A DNA stretch of 64,000 nucleotides from Cystobasidiopsis lactophilus (lineage: Eukaryota; Basidiomycota; Agaricostilbomycetes; Agaricostilbales; Chionosphaeraceae). Below the pieces are notes generated by a model, which was not told the DNA's origin, made no database searches, and saw only the letters and a list, made by a program, of their open reading frames with translations. Each line of letters starts with the position of its first letter. Positions within the stretch are counted from its first letter, which is position 1. Both the position numbers and the translations under genes were made by a program. The stretch spans positions 905,434-969,433 of the forward strand of contig BCIO01000004.1 of the NCBI GenBank assembly GCA_001599975.1, given 5' to 3'. Shown one piece after another: positions 23,739 through 34,369 of the stretch.

Positions 23739-25069
23739 TTACCCATGCAAAGCTCCAGTGGCCTTGACCCACTCTGGTACTACTTTTCGCAAGAACTTGT
23801 GAAATTTGAACCTGGGAACGAGCAACTAAGCCTGCGCTTTGGCATAAAAGAGAGAAAGAAAGAACGTACAGCCCGACCGCAAACTCGACATTGCCTTCAG
23901 GGTCGGTGACCTTTTCAGGCCAAGCAATCCCACAGCCATAGAGTCCAGGCAGACCATCTCCGACCGCGCCAGAGAGAGGATTGTAGCTGGCGACTTCCAC
24001 CTTGGACTCAGCCTTGCGGGTTGTGGGCAGAGGATTGCGTTTGAAGCCGACACAGGAGATAAAATGGGTGCATCCTGGCAGCCACTGGTCGTAAATGGGT
24101 TGAGGGTCTTCTTCAGCTGGCGTTTGGACTCTCTTGATCAAGGCTGACGTAGGGTTCTCCAAGTTGTCTCTTGCCCAAGTATTGGCCATCCCCTTCAGAC
24201 CAGTGTTGTCGTACAAGATGTAGCCCTCTTTGTACTCAGCGTACTTGAGCGGGTGGCGGTAAAAGTTGACAAAAGGAACGCCGAGGTCGACAAAGTTCTT
24301 CATAACAAGGACCTGCGATTGTCCCCGCGCTCAATTGGGACGATTTCACTTCTTGAGCAGAATATTGTCCTACAGCGGAATGCGAAGCACCAATGACAGC
24401 AACCTTAGCGCCTTTGTCCTTGAGGTTCAGCTTCGCCAATTTAGACGGGGTCAGGGCGGTTACGAGATCGATCTGCTGCAGGCCTGTGGGAGTAGAAAGT
24501 GCCAGCGGTTCGCATCCTGTCGCCAGAGTGACCAACGGAGTCGTGAAAGTGTCGCCCGCCACCGTGAGGGACCATGTCTTGCTGCCGGCCTCTTGTTGCA
24601 TGGCATCGACCCGGCCTGCTTTTGATGTAACTGATGGATTACTGGAAATACCACTCTGCAGCATTACGACTGCATCGGCAGCATACGCAAGCGGGCATTC
24701 TTTCGTCGCAGGTAGGCTGTTCAGCGCGTCGATGGCGTTAGGCGACTCGGTTCGAGCCGTAACCTCTTGGAGGGCTTTCGTGCCAGCGAAGGTATCCAGA
24801 AACGTCGAGACGCGAGTGTTAGACGGCACTTCACGCCACTCTTGGTTTAGTCGCCCGCCCTTGAAGCCCTCATCGATCCAGAGCACCTTCTTGAGCCCTT
24901 GGTCTAGCAGATGACCCATCGCGATCAATCCTGCAGGCCCTGCCCCTAATACTGCTGCTTGAAAGTGTCGATCTGTCGCGGCAGACGCCAGCATGCGTTG
25001 GTGGGCTCGGCTGGAGGTAAGAGAGCGCACTGCCCTAGCCACTGCCCGCGGACGTAGTATGGGCGCCAT
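23739..25069 (-). CDS. FAD/NAD(P)-dependent oxidoreductase with mitochondrial presequence
   Basis: A two-dinucleotide-binding flavoprotein. ATG 25069 gives MAPILRPRAVARAVRSLTSS and an Arg-rich stretch to about residue 30, a clear mitochondrial presequence. The FAD motif is AAVLGAGPAGLIAMGHLLDQ; a second Rossmann motif, AKVAVIGASHSAV, probably binds NAD(P)H. An intron at about 24310-24375 joins ASHSAV to LVMKNFVDLGVPF. The C-terminal part has FISCVGFKRNP and GLYGCGIAWPEKV (the G-x-G-x-A block contacting FAD). The last intron (about 23816-23905) gives FAVGLFKFHKFLRKVVPEWV and a stop at 23739-23741. It resembles fungal pyridine-nucleotide-disulphide oxidoreductase-like proteins of unknown substrate. 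No CxxC redox pair is seen, so it is not a thioredoxin-reductase type. Confidence 0.75.
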
Positions 25070-25246
25070 ACTTCCGGCTGCGTGTTTCGATTCTCAAAGA
25101 GCGTAACGAGTCAATATAGCCTATGAAAGCAAGTAGAAAACCTCAGGTGATGGACAAAGGACAAAAGTCGAAGATCGCGTCTTGGAGCGCAACAGTCAAA
25201 TAAGTAGCTAGTGGTCACCTTTTGTGGACGTTTTCCCTGCTTTAAC

Positions 25247-25935
25247 ATGTCTGTCAATGATCCGACGACCAACTGTGGGTTTTGCGCTCGGTCGTCTGCT
25301 GCGATTTGCGCCCTCACGCAAAATTTGCCTTCGAAAGTGCTGCTGCCGCCGACAGATGCCACTCTGACGATTCGGGTTGTCAAATCCTTTGTGTATCGCA
25401 CCGTCAAGCCCTACATCGCGAAGCATGTGGACCTAACAACGGTCACGGTGGCGAATTTGCAGCAATTGGTTCGCGAAGGTAGATGCCCATCCTGAAGTGG
25501 TGGCAAATGCTGTCTTTCTGATGCCATCGCTCCAGAGATCAGCAAAGTGCCGGCCTGGAAAGCGTATCGCACCGCGACCTTTGGTGAGGCCCAATTTCTC
25601 GCCGCTGTGTCATAGAGCTAAGATGTGATTCAGATACCATGAAGCTCTATACGGTTGCACACGGGCACAAGGTATATACCGTCACCCCTTGTGTCAAGGC
25701 TTATCTTATTCTACCTACAGACGACCAACCTGGTCATCAACGTTGAGGACGAGCCGAGTTTGTGGCTGGACAAGCTGGACGCCACTCTCGACTCCTTTGG
25801 TATCGGTCAGTCTCGCCCTGCTCACCTCAATATGCATGCTCCTTATGGTAAAAAGCAGAGAACGAAACCGAAATCTCCTTCTTTAACAAGGCGCTGTACG
25901 AAGAGTATGTGGCAAATCCGGAGTCGAAGTGGTGA
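25247..25935 (+). CDS. UPF0538 family protein (C2orf76 homologue)
   Basis: A small conserved eukaryotic protein of unknown function. Five introns were removed; all gt...ag and in frame. The product is about 130 residues: a short N-terminus (MSVNDPTTNYATLTIRVVKS), then KPYIAKHVDLTTVTVANLQQ, VPAWKAYRTATFDTMKLYTV, TTNLVINVEDEPSLWLDKLD and the end ETEISFFNKALYEEYVANPE then SKW. Human C2orf76 shows the same blocks in the same order: TLTVRIIRSFEHRNFKP, a VNLD turn, KTNELVLSLEDDDRLLL, and ETEIAFF ending in NPISSW. The structure looks like a ubiquitin-like fold. It is transcribed divergently from the FAD oxidoreductase across only 177 nt. Confidence 0.88.
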
Positions 25936-26087
25936 CCTAGGGAATTCTCAGGAGTTGGCATACCCTTTCATATGGATATCAACAAACAGTGTATTAGATG
26001 CAACACCCACTTGTAGACTTGCTTTGCTTGCTCACACGCTGCCTCGAAATTGTTGCCTCTCTGCTCGTCACGGCGACTTCCTCTCTA

Positions 26088-26905
26088 ATGGCACTTCCTC
26101 GGCTGGTTTCGAAATCTCCTCAACTCGTCTCAGTTGTCTGCCAGGCGAGCAGATCTCAGGTCGCTGGGCCATCAAAGTGCCTGCCCTCAGCCCGAAGATT
26201 TTTGCACGCCTCGACTTCTCTGCAGTTTCCAAGGCGAAAACCTGCCCAGCGGCGAGCGGAGGTGTACTCGGCCTACCACGTAGAAGAAGAAGAGGAAGGC
26301 AACGAAGATAGACTAGCTCAGGACTCAGACTGGTACATCGATGCGGACTACCTGCCCTCAGCTCGAGCGCAAGCGCAAACCGTGCTGGAGCCCAAATTGC
26401 CGCCTGCGAATATGCCCTCAAACTTGGCCACCTTCTTCAACGACATGCAGAACAGCCCTTTCTTCTCAGAAGTCACCGTCATCGACGCGAAAGCGCTGCA
26501 CGAAGACGGCACAAATTTCTGCGACTGGATCTTCGTCGGGGTGTTGAAGGAAGGGCGGGAGAGGTCGATCCGAGGCGCAACTTTCAGAGCACAGCATGAA
26601 GTAGGTGTCCATTTGCCAGCTTTCACAGGGCGAATCTCATGGCTTCGGCGTAGCTGGAAAATGCGCTCAAAACCGTCGAAGGGACGGAGCTGCAAAAAGT
26701 CTCTATGGAAGGACACGATGCGCTTCAGCCCGTATGGACTTGTAAGTCTCACTCAATTCAACAGCTCGCCGAAGCTGATGTAGGGACAGTGCTGGACGCG
26801 GGCAACGTTTTGGTCCATGTGATGACGGTGGCGGCGGCGCAGAACTGGGACGTGAGGCAGAGCTGGCGAGGGGCACCGGGAGGCATGCCAGACTTTGACA
26901 ACTGA
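26088..26905 (+). CDS. mitochondrial ribosome-silencing factor RsfS / Atp25 N-domain protein
   Basis: An RsfS-family protein (DUF143), which binds the large mitochondrial ribosomal subunit and affects its assembly. ATG 26088 gives MALPRLVSKSPQLVSVV and an Arg/Ser-rich presequence with a likely cleavage site near RRFLHAS. The domain includes NLATFFNDMQNSPFFSEVTV, then IDAKALHEDGTNFCDWIFVG, and after two introns KVSMEGHDALQPVWTWTVLD, then AGNVLVHVMTVAAAQNWDV: the W-x-x-x-D-x-G-x-x-x-V-H core. In Saccharomyces the domain is fused to an mRNA-stability domain in Atp25; here the gene ends about ten residues after the domain (stop 26903-26905), so only the RsfS part is encoded. An in-frame ATG at 25998 is an alternative start. 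Confidence 0.78.
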
Positions 26906-26957
26906 GAGAGGGGAAACAAGAGGGAAAGGGATCGTGGACACCGTGGAGGAGTTTATT

Positions 26958-29465
26958 TCAAGATATCGGGTCGGCAACACTCTGCAGCTCGTCCTCTTCG
27001 GCCAGCGTGCCCAAGATGCTGCCCTCTGGCATGCCATAGAACCTGCCAGGCTCTGCACTGGCGAACAAAGGCTGCACGCCGTTGACCAACTTGCGCCGCT
27101 TGTCCATCGCCATGAGCAAATTGTCTGGCAGCGGCGGTGGGCGCTTGGTTTGGGAGGCGCCCAAAGCCAGCTGGGACGGTTGCTGAGACGACGAGGGATC
27201 CTTGTCCTTCTCTTTGTCCTTGTCTTTGGACGTGCCCTTCTTCTTGAGGTTGCGCAGGCGCTTGAGGTAGCCGCTCTCGACCGTCTTCTCCAGCCCGTCC
27301 CGCAAGTTCTCGTACTCCTGCCTGGCCATCCGGTCCTTGACCCGGTCGACCAGTTTGCCCTTGATGGCCTCATTGCTGCTGATCTGCTCGGACAGCAGCC
27401 GCTGGCAAGCCTTGAGCTCGGCTGAGATCTCGTCGTCCGTCCGGGTCGACCAGTCGATCTCGCCGTCTCGAGCTCGATTGCCCGGCAAGCCTTGAGGATT
27501 GCTGGGGAATACGCCGATGAAGCGCAGCTCGCGGCGAATGCGGTCTTCGAGCTCGACGGCGTCCATCGGCGCAGGGGCCGTCGTCGGGAATGCCTGAGCT
27601 GGGTTGGACGATGGTCCGGCCACCGGCACCACAGGAGAGGAAGGTGGCACCATAGCGTCCATGGAGATGTCGCCTAGCGCCAAAGGCTGGGCTATCGACG
27701 AGCTCGTGGATTCGTCGAGCGCCACCACCGGCGGGGGCAACGGTAGCGACGGTTCCGCCTGCATCTCTTGCCCTCCTTCAAGCTCCTTCTCCAGTGGCGA
27801 CGGCTCTGTGGAGTCGGACAAGGCGGCGATGAGCCTCTCGGCTAATGGGCCGAGGTAAATGTTTTCGGTGGGCAGCTTGTCGTCGGACACGTCTTCAGCT
27901 CGGAAGCGTTCCAGCTGCGGTGGATCCAGAACGGAGCCATAAGAGTCGTCAACATCCGCCCAGGCTTCGGTATAGTGCCGACCCAAGGCGGGAATTAAGA
28001 AAGGCGTCAAATCGTCCGACTGAGCGACGGAGACCACGACCTCAGTGTTCGTTCGGGAGCACTGAAAGGCAGATTGGTCATCGCACCTTTTGGGACAAAT
28101 AAGCCACGTCGTCCTCTCCAAAGTTGCGCAGGTACGGGTCGAGGAAGTTTTGGAAGGTGTTGAAGGGCGTCTGGGCGCCGACTTTGATCTTGGAGAAGTC
28201 CTCCTCGACGTCCTTTTGGTGTTTGGGCAGCGACTTGGGCGGCTCGGAGATGCGCTTGGGCGGGACTTGGGTGCGATAAGTCAGTCTGTAGGTGAACTTT
28301 CCGATGAGCAACAATTCTTGCTAGGTGGGAGTCAACGCACGAGAAGTCATCCGCTACACCAGGTTGCGGTGGAGCTCTGGGAGCAACGACAGAGATAGTA
28401 GGCGGCGGCGGTGGTGTTTGACTGAGGGCCTTCTTCGGGCCGAGCGTGCTGAGTTTGAGCTTGAGGGAGGGGGCCGCCACCGGGGTGGTTTGGACCGGTG
28501 CGGCGGGCGCGGGCGGTGTGGGCGCGGGCGATGGAGCGGGTGAAGCAGTTTTTTGTTTGACATGGTTCGGTGGGGCAGCTAAGGACGGAGGTTGGGGAGG
28601 TTGAATGGGTTGAGGGGTGATGGCTCTCGCCACCGCTGCTGGTGTGGCTGCTGGAACGGGCAGTGGCGGCGCTGCGGCCGTGGTGGAAGATGAAGATGCT
28701 GTGGAAGATGCAGGTACAGAAGGCACAGAGGGAGGCTGAGGCACAGTCTTGCGAGACTTGGTTTCTGAGGGCGTCGATGCGGGCCGCTCTGTTAGTGATA
28801 CTGTGCGACGAACCACGCCTTGAGTCCCAGTCCACAGTGAGGTGATGTAAGAGAGCCAACGCACAAGGTTCACCCTCAGAGAAATCGTCGTCCGAGTCCT
28901 CGATGGCGCCGCGTTTGCGCTTCCGCTTTTTTGGGTCACTGCTGCATGGATCCGTCAGTTTGCCACCCGCCTAGAAGCCGGGCCAGAAGCTGGACACACC
29001 TCTTCTTGCTCTTGATGATAGACTCTGCTTCTGAGAGCTCCGGCGTCGATGAGACTGTGCGTCGACGCTTGATGAGAAATGTTTACTTCGCGAGCAGAAC
29101 CACATAAACACACCACTCGAGTCTCTCCGGACCCTCTGCAAAGGCTTATTGTCTGGCGTAGGCGCGCTGTTGTGTCCATTGGTGGTGGCCAGGGGCTGTT
29201 GCTGCTGGACGACCGGGCTGGGGGTGGTCGCTTTGGGCGGCGGCTTGGGCTTTGTGGGCTTCCAAGTCTTGAGCCGCTCCTCGTCCGCCCTGAGCCTGGT
29301 CTTGCGCTCGCCGAGCTGGCCTTGAAGCTGGCGCAGTTCACCCTCGAGGGCGCCGAGCTCGGCGGCGGGCGGGATGGCGTTGGAGGTGGACGCATGGGTG
29401 TGGAGGAGGGCAGAGTGGGAGATGGAGTAGGGCGCGAAGGCCTTGTCCTTGTCCATCGCTTGCAT
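26958..29465 (-). CDS. NGG1: SAGA/ADA histone acetyltransferase subunit Ada3/Ngg1
   Basis: Scaffold subunit joining Gcn5 and Ada2 in the SAGA and ADA acetyltransferase complexes. The C-terminal third is diagnostic: TDDEISAELKACQRLLSEQI, DRVKDRMARQEYENLRDGLE and KTVESGYLKRLRNLKKK, the conserved Ada3 helical domain. The N-terminus (MDKDKAFAPYSISHSALLH, then a coiled coil GALEGELRQLQGQLGERKTR) is followed by a lysine-rich nuclear stretch (SKKRKRKRGAIEDSDDD region, about 28900) and a long Pro/Ala/Ser-rich linker. FGEDDVAYLSQKVR, a second family block, lies at about 28100. At least four introns. Starts at ATG 29465 or 29456. It ends 52 nt from the stop of the convergent RsfS gene. Confidence 0.82.
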
Positions 29466-30300
29466 GGCTCAGCCTTTGCTACCATCGACCAGATCCACTG
29501 CCAGTCGCACGGGAATCACACGCGCGCAGGAGGGGGATGGACGAGGTCGGCCGGGCTATGCCGCCCGCTTGAGCTGGCGGCGGTCGATGAAATTGGATTG
29601 CGGCGCCAAGCCCTTAGGCAGTCGACCCTGCAAACAGCACCGTTGGGCAGCTGGGAATTTTGTGAGGCTTTTAAGCTGGCTGGGCGGGCGCGGGCGAGGG
29701 AGCTGGCTGAGATTGGGTCGTGCCGTCAGCGACGATGCACGAGGTGGCCAGGCGACCTCGGAAGCCAAGCGGGCCGGTCGTCGTCGCTTGCAATAGGAAG
29801 CCGGTCACCGTCTAGGCCACCTGCGACCGTCGATGGCGAGATCAAGCCAAAGGTGTCGCGCTGTGGACCTCCAACTCAACTCGAGGGCTCTGGAGGCGGC
29901 GGAATTCGTGTGAGAGGTGAGTCTGGCACAAAGTCCTGCTGGCCACCATTTCCTCATCTTGGACCCAACCGTCGACCTGAGCTCTCTGGTCCGCCTCGGG
30001 GACGATGAGTAGGACTCATGTGAGCGGCTGGTGACGGTAGAGCCTGCCGTGCCCTTGAACCTCGTTGCGCCCTTCGCCTTTGAGCTCTCGGAATGATTAC
30101 TGCGCCTGCAGCGTCCAGCCTGTCGTTCTCTGTCTCTGATGCTCAATTTATTGACCGTATATATGTCGCCTAACATGTTGTCGCTTCATTTCATCATGCT
30201 CAGAGCCTGCTGTCTCGAACCTGCCTCGAACTTGACTTCTTGCCTGGCGGTCACCCTTCTATCCCGAGGATGATGTTTCGACAAATGAAACCAGTATCAA
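29466..30300. promoter_or_regulatory. divergent intergenic region 5' of Ada3 and of the A/B/C small-gene family
   Basis: About 0.8 kb. Long open frames exist on both strands, but their composition looks like GC-driven chance and none matches a family. No TATA box recognised. Confidence 0.25.
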
Positions 30301-31147
30301 ATGGTGTTTGAGCGGGAGCGCGACTGCCCTGTTTCCAAGTGGGAGAGCAAGGTCTTGTGGATGGAGCATTCGGAAGCCTTCGCAAGGCTACAAAATCGGC
30401 TGCCTTCCTCTCGTTAGCCCATTGAATTTCCGGTCCGATCCCACTTGTCCCAACTTCACCTAGAAACACCAGCTCTCCATGCTCAACAAAAGGCTTGAAA
30501 CCTTTCTGAACATACCCCATGACAAGTGGCGGGAAGGCTTTAAAGTGGCTCTTTCCGCTTGCTTTAGCTTGCGAAATTGGTTTTGACTTCGGTTCAGGAA
30601 CTCGTCCAACTTTACAAGCAACACAAGGGTACACCTTGGGATTTTCGTACGTTCGAAGGCGACTTGAACCTAGTAAGGGGCAACAAACCGCAAGACGCCT
30701 TGATCCTGACGCACAAGATGCAGGCTCTGCGTCAACCTCGCTCTACCCCTGAGGAGAGGTTGCTTTTTGAGGCGCGATTGATATCGCGGGCAACAAAGGT
30801 TCGTTCGGGTGCTCGGAGGGGATCTATTCGGTGGAACTGAAGGCCTTCGGCATTCAGGTCGCCTTTCTTCCACTGACGATGAGGATGACAATCCTTCTCA
30901 GTAAGAACGAGGAATCGATCAGAGCCTGTGAGAAACCGTTCCTCGAAGCTACTGCCTACTCGGCATGGGTGAGCATCCTATCCCCGTCCGCCGTTGTGCA
31001 GCTCAGTGACATTTGTTTCAGTTCCAAACCATAGTCATCTGTGCGGCCGAAGCGTCCCGTGATCCCTTGAAGGAACCCATGTTTATAGAAGCCAAGGAAG
31101 CGGTGGTCAAAGCGCTGAAGGATTTGGAGGTCGTCTTTCCTTTTTGA
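30301..31147 (+). CDS. small helical protein A of a three-gene tandem family, unknown function
   Basis: I do not recognise the family. A likely first exon from ATG 30301 reads MVFERERDCPVSKWESKVLW. The next exon reads MLNKRLETFLNIPHDKWREG, then across an intron (30543-30595) FKELVQLYKQHKGTPWDF and RGNKPQDALILTHKMQALRQ. Two further phase-0 introns lead to VAFLPLTMRMTILLSKNEES...SAW and a last exon FQTIVICAAEASRDPL...EAVVKALKDLEVVFPF. The order of helices and intron positions matches genes B (31538-32360) and C (33269-33967) downstream. The join between the first and second exons is unresolved; ATG 30479 is the alternative start. No signal peptide or membrane helix. Confidence 0.5.
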
Positions 31148-31537
31148 CTTCTCCGAATTTGTACTGCTCCCACCGTCATGCCTCGTGTTTTTCGTCGAAG
31201 CTTCAATGCTACAAGAACTGCTTTGCCCCTCATTCATTACCAAAGCTGTCATGCTGCCTCCTCGAGTTCCTCTTCTTGCTTTTTAGCCTACCTGCAGTTT
31301 TCGACGCTTGTGCGTTGCGAATCGACTCTACCATGAAGACAGGGCTTACTCTTCTGTGCTACGGTGACGATTCCGGCGGGCCTTACCTCCAACCGTTTCA
31401 AGCCCACCTCGGAAGTGGCCTTCTGAACCGGTCTCGCTGCTTCCATTCTGCGCGCTCTGCTCGTCTCAAGAATTGTGGTTTCGGGGCATCCTCGGCTCGA
31501 CAGCAACTACCCTGTTTCCAAAAGAGAGGACCAGATC

Positions 31538-32360
31538 ATGCGGGCGCTTCTGTCGGATGTATTCCCTGAAGTCGACGAAATGGCTCCCTCACTGCTCCTT
31601 CCTTCATCTGCGCTTGCTTCGAGCATTTTAGAACAGTCTTGCTGCTCAGCGACTCCCCCTTGCCCGTGGAATCTTTGGGCCAAGTCTGGGAGATGGAAGA
31701 ACATGTACAGCGGTCCAAACTCGGCTTTCTGGTAACGTTCTTGGCCCACCTCTTTTCGGCAAGCAACTCTGATGTGTACTAGAGCAGTCATTATGCACGA
31801 TCTACTACAAATACCGACCTAAAGATACCTCGGACGGCTCCAAGTACGGGCTTCGTGCTCGATTGGCTACAATGCAAAGGGTGAGCCTCGGCTCTATCGT
31901 CCATCGAGATCTCGTTGATCAATTTGTACCAGGGGCTGCAGATGGCTCCCAAGACGCCGGCCGAAATGGAAGTTTGCAGACTGGAGCCTTTCGCCAATCT
32001 CATAGAGGTTCGCCCGCCTGTCTGCCTGGAGTCAAGCCAGTCCTGACCATGTACCATCATTCTTAGATTACTTCAATCCTGTCCAGCATGCGAGACCATC
32101 TCCTCTACCACCCAGACTTCGCCTCCGACTACGACGACGTATGGAAAGAATATGCCCAGGCGACAGACTTGATCTCCTATGTACGTCTTTCTGCATCGAG
32201 CGATTGGACAAGATGATTTGAACCATCGCAAGGGCAGATGGCCAAGCAAGCTCTAGCCAGCTTGGTCGTCCGTCCAGAAGAAGTGCCAGTCGGCAGCACA
32301 AAGCAAGAGCTCGTCGCCCTCTTGAGAGGCCTTCTTCCTCACATTAATCAAGAGCTATAA
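31538..32360 (+). CDS. small helical protein B of the tandem family, unknown function
   Basis: Second member of the tandem family. Just upstream of and into the gene the frame reads DSNYPVSKREDQIMRALLSD, resembling RDCPVSKWESKVLWMEHSE in gene A. Exon 2 gives HFRTVLLLSDSPLPVESL...MEEHVQRSKLGFL, then QSLCTIYYKYRPKDTSDGSK, then KTPAEMEVCRLEPFANLIE, ITSILSSMRDHLLYHPDFAS and MAKQALASLVVRPEEV, ending KQELVALLRGLLPHINQEL. The stop is at 32358-32360. Intron positions around the last three exons match gene C. One junction near 31890-31935 could not be joined in frame with standard splice sites, so either an exon is misplaced or the copy is damaged. Soluble, helical, acidic; no function inferred. Confidence 0.45.
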
Positions 32361-33268
32361 TCTGCCATCGTTCTAATCGCTAATGCCGGTGCTTGCGCCT
32401 CGGGTTGGCCTTTGCCACCCGAAGCGCTTTTGTCTTACACCTGTGTAATCTCTTTAATTCCGTTCCTAGGCTCCCTCGTCTTTATTCTCTGGTCATCTTG
32501 AGCAATAGTGACGAATGAGGGTGCATTGAGGAGCAAGCGGCAAATTCAGGCGGGTGGCGGAGGGCGACCGCGCTTCCTTCACTCGAGACGCTCAGACTAG
32601 CGGATTGCAACAGGCGCCTCAGAGCGATAATATAAGAGAATTACTTGGTCCTGTGCAACTCGACGCAAGCTACCGCCACTCGGTCCCTTCTCCCAACTTG
32701 CTCGGCTGCCAAAGGCTTGGACCGGGCCTTCCATAACGTCTCAGTCTCCCCTCGCCCGTGTCTGCTTTTTGAGAGGTAAGAGAAACGCTGGCTTGCACTT
32801 GGACCGAAGAAGCGCCTCTTCCTTTGCTCTGAGCTTTTGGGTGGCTCAAGCCAAGTCAAGGCCAATCCTTGCTCCCGGGTTCTGATGGGCTTTCACCTCT
32901 CAGTCTTCCGGCAGAGAAATGCTCTTTTGATGTCCTGGGCGGCCCTCTTGTGCCAGAAAGCTGCCCGCGCCTTGACTGCATGCAGCCGTTTCAAGCCCGC
33001 CTCGAGCCTGCCTTCTTGTCCTGCTCCCTACAGTTTCACGACAGACTGGGTGGCTCGGCCCACGTATCAGGTTTTCAGACCGTGTTTGAGCGAGGAGCTC
33101 AAGTTCTGCGTCTGGAGTAAGGCAGAGAGCCTAGGGCCGGCGTCACCAGGCCCTTTGTTCGGAGAGGTTCCCGTGGACCAGGGAGCTGCTCGCTCCTCCT
33201 CTCTTCTTGCCCCTGCTCTCTATCACTTCTCTATTTCGAGAAACCTTCTCAAAAAGAGCTGCTCCGTC
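32361..33268. other. intergenic between tandem genes B and C
   Basis: About 0.9 kb. At 32982-33000 it has cagccgtttcaagcccgcc, nearly the same as caaccgtttcaagcccacc at 31391-31409 upstream of gene B, suggesting duplicated 5' flanking sequence. It may also hold an unrecognised 5' exon of gene C. Confidence 0.3.
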
Positions 33269-33967
33269 ATGACCTGCTCGATGCCGCTTGCTCCCCTCTC
33301 TTCCTTGCCCGAACAAGAGCGGTGGGAGGAGTGGACGGACGCCTTCCAAGTGAGCTCTTGCCTCTCTTCAGTACACGATACAGATCCTTGAATTCTTAGA
33401 TAGCTCTTATATCGTCAAGGCGAAGACCTGAAGGGCATTCGTGGTTGCTGGCTTGGCCTTCAGCAGGTACGTTCGCTCAGCTTGCCCCTGCAGGCTCGCC
33501 CGACTAGTCTCCTATATCTGACTGCCGAATACAGACCCTGAATGAACGTGGCGATGGCTCATCGCAGACCGACGCCAACGCAAACTTGACCCGGTGGATG
33601 CTTCAGGTTAGTCTGCTTCCTTGAAGGGCAAGACGGGCAGGCTCCCTGTGCTCATTGCTGCCCTTATCATACTTAGCTGAGCGTGAAGACCATGGGAGTT
33701 TGGCTGCGGGTCCGTGAAGAGACGCACGAGAAGGGCCTGGCGGTCGTGGCGGTCGACAACGCGCTCGGGCACGTCGCGGCCTGCACTCTCTGGGTAGGCT
33801 CTTGCCACCTTGCTTCTTCAAACATCCCTAACGTGCTCCACTAACAGCTGCAAAGTCTTGGTTTCTCGATCATTGAGGCGGAGGACGGTCGTTTTATCGA
33901 AGAGAACAAGAAGACCCTGCTCGAGCTCTTGGGTCGCCTTCTCACGCGGTTTCCTGAGAGGATTTGA
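33269..33967 (+). CDS. small helical protein C of the tandem family, unknown function
   Basis: Third member and the one with the cleanest gene model. Five exons, all phase 0: MTCSMPLAPLSSLPEQERWE...DAFQ; LLYRQGEDLKGIRGCWLGLQ; TLNERGDGSSQTDANANLTR...MLQ; LSVKTMGVWLRVREETHEKG...CTLW; LQSLGFSIIEAEDGRFIEEN...LLELLGRLLTRFPERI, with the stop at 33965-33967. About 150 residues, mostly helical, no signal peptide or membrane segment. The last exon lines up with that of gene A (FQTIVICAAEASRDP...KALKDLEVVFP) and of gene B (KQELVALLRGLLPHI), and the exon before it ends in a tryptophan in A and C. I know no domain with this pattern. Confidence 0.6.
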
Positions 33968-34369
33968 GGCTCCTACTGTTCTCGATGTGCTTGTTGCTTG
34001 TTCCTTCCGGGCGTGTCCTTTGTTGAGATTTTGGAAGTGCCCCTCGGGACACCTCATTACGAGGGTTCTTTGTGTTCTCGCCCCGTGCCAATACCTTATT
34101 CATTTTATTTCTTGCACTGGATGGTGGGATGCTTTACTCACCAATTGCGTTCGATGGCGACTCCCGGGCTGCAGGCAGTGTTCTCGATCATTCGCCACAA
34201 CTTGGAACGCTTGCACCCCTTCTTTGGACACGCCCAAGTAACCCTCAGACCGCTATGCCACAGACTAGACGACCGAACCTGTGACGTTGGACGGCATCTG
34301 AGTTATTCGTATTCCAAAGCACACCGGAATGGGTTTCGATTCTTTGGGCTCTCCTCCCACTCTACAACT
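33968..34369. promoter_or_regulatory. intergenic, 5' of the first GT32 gene
   Basis: About 400 nt, pyrimidine-rich on the plus strand. Open frames here do not resemble protein. Presumed promoter and 5' UTR. Confidence 0.25.

Noticed and set aside
29079-30008. A 309-codon plus-strand open frame
   Set aside because: Its first part is the exact antisense of Ada3 exons; the rest is Arg/Gly/Pro-rich without motif or splice support.
30251-30634. A 127-codon minus-strand open frame opposite gene A
   Set aside because: It runs antisense to exons of gene A whose helices and introns agree with genes B and C; no family match.
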